64,000 nucleotides of DNA from Monomorium pharaonis (GCF_013373865.1 NC_050474.1:6609561-6673560); one strand, 5' to 3'. Counted from the first letter of the stretch, positions 34,861-48,795 are shown. Notes: generated by a model from the sequence alone, not told the origin. Numbers and translations: made by a program.

Positions 34861-35500
34861 CGTAATCTTATTTAAACATTTAACATTTTAAACGTAAAAA
34901 TATTTTTAAAACAAAAAAGTTCTTTTTCTGTGTATTTTATAATTTTCAGGTTTTTTACGGTTTTTTTTATTGTGAATATTTTTATTGTGAAATTTAATAA
35001 TATAAATTAATAATATTGTGAATTAATAATATTGTGAATAATCTTTGAAAAATTCAATATTTTTAATCATAAATCTAAATAAATAGTTTAAATATCTTTT
35101 ATAATAGTATTCTGATGATTTTTTTTAGCTCACTGAATCCTAAACTGAAATCAGAAAAACTTTATGTATTGATTTTGAAAAGATGCCAGAATAATAAAAA
35201 AAAGTTTGATCTATTGGTCTATCGTATTGGATCAGCCATTTTGACTTTTAAAATTCTGACTGTTGATTCGTAATTAATAACTTGAAAAATCTCCGGACAT
35301 AAAGTTTCGAAAAAAAAACGGCCCTATACAAAATTTCGTGACACAAAAGATTCATTATTAAAAAAACAAAAACTCATAACACAAAGATAGTTAATTATTA
35401 AAATACGCTACTTTGTGCGATATAATTTATAATTTACGCATGTTATAGAATATAGAACAATGCAGGATATTTTATCTTGAAGGGAAAATCGCTAAATGAG
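34861..35500. other. AT-rich repeats and possible decayed element
   Basis: AATTAATAATATTGTG occurs twice in tandem at 35005-35036, followed by a partial third copy. A solo CTGTG-TA end lies at about 34932. The sequence at about 35200-35300 (GGATCAGCCATTTTGAC, then TTCTGACTGTTGATTCGTAA) resembles a dispersed insect repeat I have seen described only in general terms; the identity is not secure. Confidence 0.35.
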
Positions 35501-38260
35501 CTTACAGTGCGATCTTTTAACGGCAACACAAGCGGTTTTCCATGAAAGAATGTAATGAGGAACGATAAATTTTCCTAGCTGACACGTAAACATCTTGCGG
35601 ACGATCTTGTCCGCGAACTTTCTCCGTTCTCAATTTAGTGGCGTTTCCCAGCTCTCTCGTGATTCGTAGCACGCCCGGAAACCCAGGTGGAACTTCACTT
35701 ACCGTAGACCGGGACTCGACCAAAGCGTTTGCGGGAATGAAGTTGTTTCAGTTTCCAACTCGTGACACGCGGCGAAGACAACTTCGGTTTTTCTTAGCGC
35801 CCACTCTTCGCGCTATTCGACGAGCCGATACTTAATGGAATAAGGAACGCAGAGGTAGAGAGATTTTTCGTGTACGGGACACCACGTCCCGCTGCTGCGC
35901 ACGGTACTGCTTATACGTTTTAGCGTTTCGCGGTTGCCATTTGTCGCAACATCTGTTGCAAATGTTATGTTGCAGAAACTTTAACAGAAAATTTCACCTC
36001 ACGCCGAATAATTGCCGAGTCCCTTTAACACACGATTTCGACGTTTTATGTGGACGAAAATGAGCGGCAAAAATGAGAAAATTGACGTTCCGTTCGATTA
36101 AACGGGAGCGCAAACGCGCGGAAACCTCGGCGAAAATAAAATCAGACCGCTCGAACGTCCCCCGTCGGAATACTTCGTAACTTCATTGCGCATTTGCGGA
36201 AACGAAATTGCGTTTCGCCCGTATCGGATTGCCGGAGCGAACAATTTCGAGTCTTCTCGCTCTTTTTTTCCGGCCAACACGTCCGCCGGTCGAGTACCGA
36301 AGGCTTTAGAAATTGTCCGCGGATAATTAATTCTGTTCGCTGTCTCGTAAATATTCCGGCCGGGTAACCCGCAAAATCTCTCGACGCGAGTAAACTTCGT
36401 TGCACATTAACGATAGGTGGGGGTGGGGGGGACGTTACTTTGTTTTCCGATGTGGCCGCGAGAAATTTGCACTTTTCCGCGACCGCGCGCGGAACGCGAA
36501 CTGATATTAAAGCGTGCTAATTTTGTTTTGGCGACCGGGCGATCGCGGGCATTTTCCCACGCGCTAACACGGAATTCAGCCCGAAGGAATCCGCGCGGAT
36601 AAACCTGGAAATAAATCGATACTTGGCTCTTCAATAAATATCCCGATCGGTCCTCCCCGCGACGCATCTTTTTCCCCCGACGGTATTTGTCGAACTTGCG
36701 CCCGTTTGTCATTAAACACCGGCCAGCTGTGTGAGCAGCATAATTTTGCCGTCGCGCTCGACGTGGCTCGATGAATAAATCGTCGCGACGCTTTTAAATG
36801 CCAGTTTTGAACGCCAGTTAATTTCAACTATATTTCCCCGGGTTTTTTTTTCCCCAAGAACTTTCCGCTTCGAGTCGACCGAATTGAGAAAATATTGAAA
36901 TATATTATATAACCACGCGCCACAATTGTATTTCAGTATTAATAATGTCAATAATGTTAATAATAATGCCGTATTTTTTATACGTAGCTTGAAATTTATT
37001 CCATTGTCGGCGGTACTTTATCATTATTATTAGGCATTAATTGTATTTCGTGAGGTAATTGGAAGTGGATTTTTTATAGAAATAAAATTAATCTTCGAAT
37101 TTGCCATTTGGCAACATTCAGCGGCAGAAATTGCAATTAACAGCTACGCGCGAATTCGAATGCAAATGTAAGTCGGGGCCCGCGCCGAGAGATATCCTGA
37201 TTTTAATCAATCCTTGAAAAACGTTCATTACACCTGGCGTTAAACTGAAAAATTAATCCTTACGAAATGAACGATTTAGCGGGTCTCCACGGGAGATACG
37301 GCGTAGCCCCAATTAGCAATTATCTGGCGATAAATAACGGAATTTACTTAACATTATATCGCGCTAACAGGATTTACCCGCGGCGCTACGCCCCCGCGCA
37401 TCGTCGCTCCCCGCGTACCTCGCCCCTTCGTAAACTTTGCCGCGCTCGGAATTCTCCATTCATCTCGGCTGTATTAATAAGCCGATTCACGACTTGAGGT
37501 ATTCGGTAAGGAGAGGAAACTTTATTTATCGCGCGGCGCCAACTCCGGAAAACAGTTGCGAGGATGCGGTCCCCCGCCCGCGTATAATATAATGACGAAG
37601 AGAGTAAGCCGTTTTCGTTTTTCCCCACCGCCATCCTCTTTTCAAGTATATTTAATGAACCTAGCGGAATAATTAAATGCAGTTTCGGGAGTAGGTATCG
37701 CGTGGTGGGCATTAATAGTTTGGCTCGCGTTCTTAATGAAACGGTCGCGGTGCGTTTTGCTTTTCGCGAGGAGAGAATTTTTAATACGCTTCAATGAATA
37801 TTTAACGTTTAACGTTAACGGTTAATAAGCAGAACCAGATTTGTGAATACACACGCGTGGCTCGCAAGTATTACAGAGGTCTCTTTGAAAATTGTAAACC
37901 ATAATTTCGTTATTGGAAAAGTAGTTTTTCCCTCTCGTAAAAGCTGGCTCGGTTTCAGAGCCGATTACTTAATTAAACATTTACAGCTCGGTCAATCATT
38001 GAAAGATTCGCCTTTCATGGAAATCCGTTTTGACCTCTCATGCGACACATTTTCATTACTAACTCTTTGGAAAATGGAAGTGGATTACGCTTGCTGTGTA
38101 TGCTTTACGTACGCACCATATTCATTGCTTCGAAAGGCACACGCCGTTTTCAAAAATGGCTATTGATCATTCGCGCGAGTGTGGTCGTGTTTCCGTAGAA
38201 CAAGCATGCGCGGTTCCGTGCGGCAGAAACTCGCGCTAACCTGCATTATACTTGCGTGGG
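35501..38260. other. CpG-rich non-coding, no gene recognised
   Basis: CpG-rich at 35.56-36.85 kb and 37.26-37.60 kb, with AT-rich gaps. A G-rich tract lies at 36418-36430. Open frames are short and appear on both strands. Confidence 0.5.
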
Positions 38261-39280
38261 ACGTCCGGAACATCCCAGCCTTGTAAATATGTTACATTCA
38301 CTGGCTAAAATTGTTTTATTATTACATTTACATCAAATTGTTTTACAAAATAATCGTTGCATTCATCTTTATTTTAAAATATGTACTATATAACATTATC
38401 AATTTTTATTTTAATTGAAAAAGTTATTAAAGAAATATTGAAATTGAGATATAATTTTGGGATGTTGCAAACACTCCGCGCGAATAGTTACGTTAAAAAA
38501 CATTTAAGTTAACTGTAGGGTTAAAGGTTAACGGAATTGTTAGCGGCTAAGGAAACTCGAAAAAAAATCCGGGAGAAATCAGAGAATCAATGAATCAATT
38601 TATTAATCTACAAGCTACGATTAAATTACCGTAATACCATTTCTAAATTTTTACTTTCAAAATTATTGAATGAAATGTTGTAAATATATGTTTATAATTT
38701 TTTTATGCAAATGCAGAAAGACATTGATAGACACGTTAATAGGAAACCATATGAAAGAAAATTATAAAATAATTCGCGTTATAATTATAAAATATTAAAG
38801 TAGAAAATCAAGTCAATTAATTTTCGTATAAAGTATGCAATGCACTTTACAGGTAGCCTAGAGTTCAAATTAATAAAAAATTAAAATTAAGGTGCAAACT
38901 TTTCTCTCATTAGGTATATTTCAAATTATTAAAGAAGAGACGTAACACGATAAAGAGAAACTTGAATGAAAAATCAAGAAACTCAAAATTATGTTTGATA
39001 GAATTCAGAAAGTTGCAGAAATAGGAAAGATACTAATAAATACTTTTCTTTAAAAAAGTGTAAAATTAAAGTTTCTTATGTTAAAATAATTTTACAAAAT
39101 ATAATAAAAGTTAGATTTTTGTCATTTTCTATTTACTCTTTATTATAGTTTTTGTTTGTAATACTAATAAAAAACTTTTTATTTTTTTTTCTTTATTTTT
39201 ATTTAGTGCTCCTTTCAGGCTTCAGTCGGGAAATTTGTCGGGAAAACCGGGAAAAATCTTTGAATACTTTTTTTTCTGTT
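38261..39280. other. AT-rich island, origin unknown
   Basis: AACATCCCA near 38269 and TGGGATGTT near 38459 face each other across about 180 AT-rich bases, a weak sign of an insertion. CGGGAAA-type words repeat near 38569 and 39228-39258. I cannot define an element. Confidence 0.35.
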
Positions 39281-42200
39281 TCGCTAACAGTCCTCGTTAA
39301 TGCCGCGCGTCGACTTATCGTCGTACAGCAGATTTTTCAGTTTCTTAACTGGAACGCAAACTTCGTCTCGGACGATCTCGTCCGGTTTCACGCTAATGAG
39401 GAACGCCGTCTAGTCGCGTCGATTTATCATTTGCCATGAATCGAAATATTATTCCGTAGCATAATAGTTTCGGTACAATTTGACGTTTCAATATTTATGA
39501 TCATGAAAGTACACGCGTATCGACAAAAGTACTGGTCTCTCTTTCTCTCTCCTTTCTCTCCATCCTTCTCTCATCGTGGAGAAACTGCTAGTTACGTGCT
39601 CGAGGGTGCATTCAGGCGACTTCCCTGTTTTGTCATCCGATCCAATTACGCTAATCGATCGATTTTCCGTAGATATCTCGTAACGTAACGTCGATGTGAG
39701 GTCGTCATGATAGGCTCGCCATCGATAGATTTTTCGTTTTCTCCCACCTGCTTATCTCGCCGCGTTCGAAGGGGACTCCCGAGGGGAATCCCTCTTCTCT
39801 CATACGATATTAAAACCCTTCTCTCTCTTTCTCCCGGCGTGGTTGGGGGTGGATTCAAATTACGCGTTCTCGCTGTGAGAGACCTCGAGCGTACGGTAAT
39901 TATCGCGTCGGGCAACACTGCGTACAAACAACATTGCGGAACAATGACTGCATGTATTGGCGATGTATAGCCGTACGTGTCAGTGCATCGTAAACCATGG
40001 CATATAGGACTAATTATGGCTCGTTTGTAACTAATTGGTTGCCGCTGCTGTTTCTACTTCCTACCTCCCTCCCGCCCTCTCTTTCCGCTAACGCGAGTGC
40101 GCACACGGTGACGTTTTGTGAACATGAGAAACAATAATAATTGCGTGCGAAGTTATACGTTTTCATCGTGTCGAGTCCGCGCTCTCCCTTGGATTAATCG
40201 TTCGAATTATTTCCATAATAATTAATTCGCATAATTCGGCCGCGCGCGCCCCGCTTTATCGCCGAGAGAACGAAACAGGGAGGACACGATTGTCCCCGAT
40301 TTGGGAGTTTGGGGGTGACGCCGGCGCGTCATTATTTCGCCCCGTCGTGTATTTTATTGCCGATCGCGCGAAATCCGAGCGAGCCCCACGGGATTCGTCG
40401 CGGGAGGGGGGGGGGGGAGAAGGGACGGAGTCGGATATGGATCAACGCATCAATCTCGGTAATTAATAATTTCAATTAGCCGGAGGGAGGTCGCCGCCGC
40501 CGCCGTCGCCGTTCATTTCAGGCAGCAAGATCGAACGGCGGGGAACACCTGGATTCCAATTAACCGGACTGCCGTCGTCCTGCACCGCCGATTTATTCCG
40601 TTCGCCGCAGTCCCCTCCCTCTGCTCTTCCCTTTTTCTCCCCGAATCCATCCGACTCTCCCGATTGGGAATCGATAGACACGTCTGTCCCGCTAATGTAA
40701 ATTCGGGAACGCGCCCTCCCGTCGAAGGTCGGAAATCCGGCGGCGATCTTTCCTCTCGTTGTTGCTTTTTTTTTTCTTTTTTGGTGGGTAATCCCCGATT
40801 CTTTGCCTTCTCTCGCGCTACAACATTTTTGCGACCTCGTTTCTCCTTCTCTTGGTTTCTTTTCTCCTTTTTTTTTGTTTTTAAGGATGATATTTCCGTC
40901 ACAGGACGAGTCTCCGTTATAGCATTCGATTTAAATAAATTCGCGATTCGAAATTAACCGCTCGACCTAGTGAACGCACGAGATTTCGTAGCTTTCGGTC
41001 TGTTAACGCGCGCGTTAGCGAAACTCGTTACCGCCGACATACGGTAAATTGACATTTAATCGTTAAAAGTTCGTGCCATTTCGCCTTTTTGTCCATTTTG
41101 GTATTCGGGAAGGGGGAGAGGGAGGGCGGGAACAATAACGCTGTCCCGCTCGGCCCGACACGCTCGCCGGCGTTAAAAGCGAAATTTGATTGGATTCGTT
41201 AAGCGGCAATTTTATACACGTTACTGCAAACGCGATTAATCGCACGGCGCAAGCGGCGCGGGTGAGAGGTGTCCGCGGTGTCCTGACGAAAAAACATTAC
41301 GGTATAACATTAGCGTTTCTGTCCGCGCAACGAAAATATACACGGGGGATGACGCGGTCGAGTTTCGTTCCCGGCGGGGAACCGGCGTTTCCTCGCGCTT
41401 CATTTCGAAGGCTTGCGCGCCTTTGTGTCCGACGCGACGACGTGCAGTTTAATTTCGTTGTCGTCCTCGCGAACCGTCGCTCTTGAACCGCATGCGCCCG
41501 GTAAACCATTTTAGGAAGGGACTTTGAATCTTATTCCGTCACGGAAAAATATACCCCGGGTCTCGACGCGCCAGCGCATTTGCATAACGTTTTTTCGCCG
41601 TTGTTTCGCCGGCGCGGCCGACGCCGGAATATATATTACATTTGCGGGGAAATTCATTTTCGACGAGCGGCAACATTAATAACGACACGCGCGGGTTCGC
41701 AAAAACACCGCGAAAACGTCGAAATGGCTCACTTTTGAACCCCGGAGTCCTTTTTTTTTCCACGTTATTTAAATGAAACAATATTTTTTTTTTTATTTCA
41801 AACCCGGTTATATGAATATATCATTTTTTCCCGACGCTACTCTATTTTTTGCGTTACAATAACAAAGTGATAACGGGATAGCGAATATCTCGTGCGGAGC
41901 ATCGATTTAACGAAAGAATTCACGTTACGTGACGCGTGAAATTCGATATTTCGTAAATTAGATACGATCACATCTACGTTTCTCGCGCGCAACGGGAAAG
42001 GGCGTAATGATATTGCGTAACGGGGGATAAGCGGAATACAAGGGCCACCGTCTCTATATAGATCATCCGAAGTGCAAAGTCCCTACGGGAGTTCCCCGGA
42101 TCCTTCCCCATCCTTCTCTCTCTTCACTTTATCCCTTCTTCATTTTTCCGTATCGCGGCGCTTTCTCCCGTCCCTTCGCGTTTCACGAGGGGCCTCGCCT

Positions 42201-42480
42201 GAAATGATGAAGAGAAGTTTACTCCCGAAAGAAGTTAATCTAACGCGATGTAACTTCGATCCGCGATAAATCGTGATTTATAACCTGGAAGAGAGTCTCG
42301 TGAGAGTCGCGCAAGTAGCGCGGTCCTTTGTGAGCTGCGTTAGCACTTTCTTCCATTTCGCGTTTCAGATTTTCGGACAGATATTGCGCGATTAGCGACG
42401 AAAGTTCACGAGCGATCGGCATCTCCACATCTGCCGCCACGTGATCTGGGCAAGCTTGCAGCTTTGCACACTACGCTCAC
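39281..42480. other. Long CpG-rich block without a gene
   Basis: A pyrimidine-rich tract lies at 39535-39572 and G12 at 40406-40417. T-rich tracts lie near 40768-40780 and 40869-40880. Frames of up to 129 codons overlap on both strands and look fortuitous. A TATA-like CTATATAG at about 42053-42060 lacks other promoter evidence. Confidence 0.5.
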
Positions 42481-45251
42481 ATTTGCCTTAATCCATTAGC
42501 GGGGCATTTTTTAATCGTACACAAATGCGTTTTGCATTATTCTTTAGTGATTCCTTATGTTACATATACTAATTTCAAAGAAAAATTTTTATTTTTAATT
42601 AAAAAAATCTCAACAGTTATATTTATTGTTTATAATACCTGAATATATAATGTGCGTATTCAAAAATTTGCAACAAATGTAAAGATAATGTTTGTATTTC
42701 ATAATATTTATCTTTCCCGAAGGGAGTAACTGTATTATTTTATAATTTTTGTTGTTATATTTACGAAAGCATAAAATGCGGAAATGATGAAAAGCTTGTT
42801 CTACAGCTTTATTTATGAACCTAATGCACATCAGTAATCTAGCGGAATAAAAGTATATTTTAATCGGCTGCATACAAATATTTTGCATTATCATTGAGTT
42901 ATTTATAGTTATTTACATTGATTATATTTGAATGTAAATTTTAGAGAAAAGTAAACTTTATTATGTATTATGTACATAACATACAATGATAAAATAAAAT
43001 GCAGATAATAATGAAACAGAATTATGCATAATATTTGCATATATCTAAGTAGAAATATACTATATTTTGCTCGGCAATAATAGACTGGGGCGTTCGAAAC
43101 TCGCGCTTGTTACTTACAATGCAGTGAATAGTTACGGAAAAAGCGTGCTCCGCCGCCTTCGCCGCATTTACCGTTCGTCGTTGTGCATAAACATCCTATC
43201 TCTCTACTCTCCCACGCGTCCAGTCGGATTAAGTGTATCCTAATGGACGTGTTTACACACGTTCTCACGCTTAATTATTCCGAAAGTTACTCGCGAATTC
43301 TCCCGACTGCGCTCCACACGCGAAAGTACGCTCGCCGTAGAAGGCGCGTGCGAAATGCCATTATCTTCTCTCTGCATCGTGCCAAACTGGGAAAACTACT
43401 CGGTTCGGTTGATCGTCAAATTTTTATTCTCGTCGGTTATTCGCCCCGTTGAGTTCTACGGACGTTGCTGAAAAAAGAAAAAAAATATTTGTTCCGCGAA
43501 ATCTCCCCCCACCTCCCTCTCTCTCTCTCTCTCACTCACTCACTTTCTCTCTCTCTTTTTTTTTTGCAAAGCACCACTGGTACCCATCTCTCGCAACGGA
43601 TGCCAGCGATGCAAAGGGAAAAGCAACATCGGTTTTATTTCCCCGCGAGTTTCCTCTCTTTTGAATCCGCGACGCGACCGGACCGTAACGCCAATTACGC
43701 GGTCGGTTTTGCCGTCGAACGGTCCGCGAGCGGTCGCTGGGAAAATTCTAACAGTTGTTGATAAACAGACCAGCACACACTCTGTCGTCGTTCATGTGAG
43801 AGATTTTCGCCGTTCGTGAGTCGAGTGACAAACGCGAACGGTCGAATGGAGCCTATGAACGAGAGGGAAACGAGGCGCGTAGAAGCAAACGGACCATTAC
43901 GAAATTATGGGATTCAGCCATCGGCTAGGATCGGCTTATTACCGAAATATGGACAAAATTTTTGAATCGACTAAAGGTATAATAAATCAACTCTTTAACT
44001 GTTGCAGCTCGCGTTATGTATTTTATAATTTTTATCAACATTCTTTTTTTCTTTGGGAAAGAATTTTTTTTTTAAAGAGCGAGTGAAATTCGGTTCTGTG
44101 CACAATTAATGCTGAAAAATACGAGAGGAATACAGCAGCGAGTAGTCCTGAATTTTGCGAATCAGGATACAATGGTAAAAAAATTCTCGAAATATTAGAT
44201 AAAACAGTTATTTTTATTTTAAGTAGTAATTTTTGAGCGATAAGAGCTTTTGAAGTTAGTCAATTAAAGATTTAGACAACAGTCACTAATATTATCGCGC
44301 GACTCACGGACATGCGACTATATCTATCTAAAAGTACCTTTATGATTTTGATCAGCTTGATTGAACTCTTATCTATATCTCAAAAACTCTTGTTTAATAC
44401 AAAAATTCTTAAATAATTATTTTATTTAATTTTTTAAGAACTTTTTTGTTATAGTATTTTAATTTGCGAATTTCGATTTTTTGACCTACAGAATTATTTT
44501 TTTTTTTTTAAATATAGAAGTAGAAGTGTTTGTACGGATTTTTTTAGTATAATTAAGGATTAAGATTCTTCTCTGAATTTTTGGAATTTTCAATTTAGAA
44601 AAGTTAATATTTGAAGAAGAATGCGAATTCTTTTTGAATAACACAATTTTGATTAAAAAAAATAGGAATTTTTGAACGCTAAGCTTCATGCGGTTTGAAA
44701 TATAAAAATTCTTTTTGTTGCGCTTTTTTAATACTTTTAATTTTAAACCAGAGAAAGCTTTAATTAAGATATGAATAAACAAACAATAATTTCTCTCGTC
44801 CAAAATCCAACTATTCGACACACTATGTGTTGCATCGATTGTTTTTATATGTGTGCATCTCTCCGTCGGACTAGACGAATCGTAGAGGAAATCACGTGCG
44901 CATAACATCGAGCGTGGATCCTTTTTACCCGGTGCAATCCATGAAATCCGTTCGAAGATTATCCGGACTGACCCACGTACAAAGTTCAGATAACGAAATT
45001 CCATCGACCTACGTGCCTTTGCAGTCCGTTTAACATTTCCGTCGGAAATTACTCGAGCCTCGAATCACCGCTCCGCAGAATTTTTGTTAACAAAGGGGTT
45101 TTCGCTTTTTTATTCCGTTTGGATCTTTAAATATGTCATGTGCTTAAAGAAATTATTCATTTTTACTTATCTCTCGCTGCTTTAACGTCGTAAAATTGTA
45201 GATGCATGAATATTTAGTTATATACAATATATTTTATATAAAATAGTATTT
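42481..45251. other. Non-coding, mostly AT-rich
   Basis: AT-rich at 42.5-43.07 kb, mixed at 43.1-43.95 kb, and AT-rich again after that. A CT-rich tract with three CACT/ACTC units lies at 43515-43565. A 172-codon minus-strand frame at 44486-45004 is lysine-, asparagine- and isoleucine-rich, as expected from AT-rich DNA, and matches nothing. Confidence 0.5.
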
Positions 45252-45290
45252 TATAGATACATCTTTTAAAAATAAGTACTTCTATTACTA
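45252..45290 (-). repeat. Short copy of the 50.6 kb repeat core
   Basis: TATAGATACATCTTTTAAA differs at one position from the core in the 51.1 kb arm, and flanking AT-rich words also align loosely. It is probably a fragment of the same repeat family. Confidence 0.4.
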
Positions 45291-47250
45291 TTTTTTATTT
45301 CAACAAGCTATTTTTTACAGCTTTTTCTTGTAAGTTTAATTTTTTAATCAAATATTTATCTCTTTGATGTGATTGTGTATAATCTATCGTTTATCGCTGT
45401 GTTCGTAGCAAACACTAAAAATACATCAATAACAAATGCGATAAAATACGAGTTAATTAAAGAGGAATTACAAATAGGCAGCGAGTTACATCAGTAATGC
45501 GATACGATCCATTGCAAATGTTATTTGTTGATCTATTTTCATGGCATACAAATCGCAACTCGATTTGCACGTGTTTTAGAAGATATAATTTTGTTTTTAA
45601 TTTTTCTTGAATTATACGGATATATTTTCTGCTGTACACATATTTACAGTATAGCTAATTATCGCAAATTTAAACATCTATCTCTATTTTCTCACTGCTA
45701 ATTTCGACATTGATCGCAAATTGAATTGAAATTGGAACGTATTGTCCATTGTGGCTGTATTATTATTTGTTATTTACGGAATAAACAAGTGTTAATTTAA
45801 GCGGTTGCATGTCTTTGACCACTTGTAAATTATGTTAATATGTCCATTTCCTTTGTTCATTTCACAAGTGACTCTTGATTCGCGATTTTCACATAAATAT
45901 GTAAATGTAAGTGCAAATGTAAATGTACGTTGTACATAACGGCGACTCTACACAATTCTTAAATTCTTTATTAATCATTTTTTACAATTATTTTAATATG
46001 TTTAATACATTGTTATTTGGTCACTTTTTGTTTTACTAAAATTTAATATCCAATAAGAAAAAATGCATATCTTTAGTTTTATGATAACGAAACAACAGTC
46101 GACAGTTTATTAACACTTGAATACAATATTACTTTATCTAGCAATATTATCGTGTATTTTTTAATGTTTCGTGGCACTCATTAACGTTCAGTGATTGGGT
46201 ATTTTTTAAACAAACAGAAAAAAATACCTAAAGTTATTAAATATCAATATCAGTTAGGTCGAATTTTTCTCTTATTCCTAAAAGTTGACTCTTGAAGATA
46301 AAGTACATCTATTATGAGGTACAACTTTATTAGCTAAAATTAAAACGTGTTTTATTAGCAATAACAAGAAAGTAACAGCTATTCTTCAATATTCTAGCAA
46401 TGAATATTTTTTGCTGTAGCTATTATGTTTTAATAACGAATAAATTGAGTTTTGACGGAAACAACATTAGTTGTCTCTATATTAGGAACACAAGGATGTA
46501 TTTTAACTTCGTTGACTATATAAATTTTTTCTCTATATGAAGGAACGGAATAAACAAAACTGGAACAGAAATAAACGCGTCTCACTTAACGACTTCGTTA
46601 TTTATGACAGGATTAGTCGTCGATTATAAAACGCGATAATATGAAGCTGAAAATTTGTCAAGTTGCAATCCACGTTGAAATTCTCAAGTCCGCTTAATAC
46701 TTAATCGTGCCGAGTTTTACCGTAATTTGCGTAAAGGGAATGTGTCTAGGAATCACGCGAGTAGCTATACGGTACATATGGTATATACCTCGGCTCGATA
46801 CTTCGAAAAGCCAACAAAGTTCCATTCGCGCAATGTCGTCGGAATTGAAATGCAGTTGCATTTCTATGCGAGTGCACGTAGACGTTTCTTGAGAAGGGCG
46901 CTCGGGTGAGTGTCGCGAATTTCCGGAGCGGTATTATTCTCACGCCGGAAACAGCAATTCTTTATCTCCTTATCGCGGCGCGGGCGTATCTCATTCTTCC
47001 TGGCTTAATCAAAATTCTCAAGACGCTACTAAAACTGGCGCTTTAAATGGCGTCCCCTGCAGAATGGTGAAGCGAAATGGATCTCGATTCTCCGTTTCGT
47101 AAATTTCGTAAAGTCGTTGGAGCGAATCACCATCTTACTGTTTTAAACGCTGAACTGCCTGGCTTTACCTTGTAATCCTTTGATCATGCAATCCAGTAGA
47201 ATTCTCGACAGCCAGTTTTGTTTTAGTCTTGAATCTCGAAGTAAATTGTA
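45291..47250. other. Non-coding, no gene recognised
   Basis: AT-rich to about 46560, then mixed. GTAAATGTAAGTGCAAATGT-type near-repeats occur at 45900-45928. No inverted-end element could be defined and no gene is recognised. Confidence 0.5.
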
Positions 47251-47291
47251 CTCTCTCTCTTTCTCTCTCTCTCTCTCTCCCGCTCTCTCTC
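47251..47291. repeat. (CT)n microsatellite
   Basis: CT units interrupted by one TT and ending CCCGCTCTCTCTCCC. Confidence 0.9.
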
Positions 47292-47482
47292 CCGGCCGTT
47301 ATACTCAATTATTTTTACACAACATTGAATTGACTTGTAAAAATAATTTGCATACCATTTTCTCTAATAATATATATTTTTTTAAGTAAGTAAATGCTCT
47401 TATACTTTAGAGAAAAAGCTACTTAAAAACTTATTTGTGGTACACATTTATTTCACGGAAATAAATCTTTATTTAATTACGG

Positions 47483-47730
47483 TAAAATAAAATTTTATTT
47501 TCAACAAACTAATTAATACGAAAAATAAGATAATTTTCACAGAAATGTATATTTACTGTATATTCAACGTATGTTTAAATGTATATTTATGTTACTTGTG
47601 ACAATCTTTTCGATATTTATTGGTTATAAAAAAATTTGATTGCTACGAAATATAACATTTCTGTGAAAATTATTTTATTTTTCGTATTGATTGGTTTATT
47701 GTTTATTTGGTGAAAATAAAATGTTATTAT
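47483..47730. mobile_element. Inverted-repeat element related to 52.6 kb
   Basis: Arms 47483-47553 and 47648-47730 are reverse complements (AATACGAAAAATAAGATAAT against AATACGAAAAATAAAATAAT; TTTTCACAGAAATG in both). The interior carries TTCGATATTTATTGGTTATA, found exactly in the left arm of the element at 52579. TTGCTTGCTAGTATTTCACT just outside the right arm resembles the right part of the 53.6-54.3 kb element. True outer ends could not be fixed. Confidence 0.6.
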
Positions 47731-47975
47731 ATTTGCTTGCTAGTATTTCACTTTTATATATCGAATACGAGATTAAACAGTCAGGTGTGAACAACGCAAA
47801 GAGATTATTAATACAAAAAGCAGGATTTGGTTAAGTTGAGACGAAAGACGCGCTTGTGCCCGCGTCAATCATCCGAAATGGAAATTAGTTTTCCGGGAGC
47901 TCATTAATTATTCGTCATGCAGACGCATTCGCTGGTACCGTGTACAGCGATCTGCCGTGCCGCGCAACCACACGC
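47731..47975. other. Non-coding, nothing seen
   Basis: Short mixed stretch without definable features. Confidence 0.5.
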
Positions 47976-48011
47976 GACGCACACACGCACACGCGCGCGC
48001 GCGCACGCACA
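47976..48011. repeat. Alternating CA/CG tract (Z-DNA type)
   Basis: ACGCACACACGCACACGCGC followed by GCGCGCGCACGCAC is unbroken alternating purine and pyrimidine for about 36 bases, a strong Z-DNA-type sequence. A (CT)n tract follows about 80 bases downstream. Confidence 0.8.
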
Positions 48012-48091
48012 AGCGTCGACGCTCGCGTAAGCGAGAATTCATCATCTATGTACAAATGCAATATGGCTTTTGCAGTGCATATTCTCAGCCT

Positions 48092-48093
48092 CC

Positions 48094-48124
<31 letters not shown>

Positions 48125-48125
48125 C
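48092..48125. repeat. (CT)n microsatellite
   Basis: CT units with one CCC interruption. Confidence 0.9.
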
Positions 48126-48773
48126 GTTTCCTTCCTCGTTTCGAAACCCGTTCCATATACATCAGCCTGGGTATGTATCCCCGTTTGCCTATGTAACAAC
48201 GTGTCGAAATGTACGCACGGCGTGCGCTTCGAAGGGGTCGCAAACTTCACCCTAATATTACACCGTCTTACGCCGCGTGACATGTGTCTTTACCTGCCGC
48301 GGATGTTTCACAGTCGATAAATCATCCTGACATGACTCCCCTCATAAGTCCTACGGGCGCGAGTTTCCTCTGTTTCCCTTTCGAAATGCGCCGCATCGAC
48401 GTGAGAATGTGATAATTCGTCGGACATGGCACCGATCGTTGAATGACTGCTTCTTTCGCAAGGCTCTTTTCTGCTTGCGAATGAAAAGCAAGCGCTCCTT
48501 CTCGAAAATTTAACGTAAAACCTGCATTGTCGGCGTGCATACGCATAATTTGAAGATTAGAATTCTAATCTAATCGGATAATTTTTATTCCAATCGACTT
48601 CGTTCTCCGGTCAATAGAATTCTAATTTCGAATTCGCAATCCCCAGCTTGCCGCCGCATTCGTTCACCGTCACTCTCCGTACGCTCTAAACGCATCGCGC
48701 GATGCTCTACATTGCCCGAAGATGAGCTCGCCGGCAGCTTTGACGCGCAAATCAGTGATATCCCGCTGCAGTC

Positions 48774-48795
48774 GCTGCTGCTGCTGCTGCTGCTT
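48774..48795. repeat. (CTG)n triplet repeat
   Basis: About seven CTG units. Frames through it give leucine, cysteine, alanine or glutamine runs (QQQQQQ on the minus strand). A polyglutamine exon was considered, but the surrounding frame is not protein-like. Confidence 0.85.

Noticed and set aside
44486..45004. 172-codon minus-strand frame
   Set aside because: Lys-, Asn- and Ile-rich composition expected from AT-rich DNA; ends in a poly-Lys run from the T tract.
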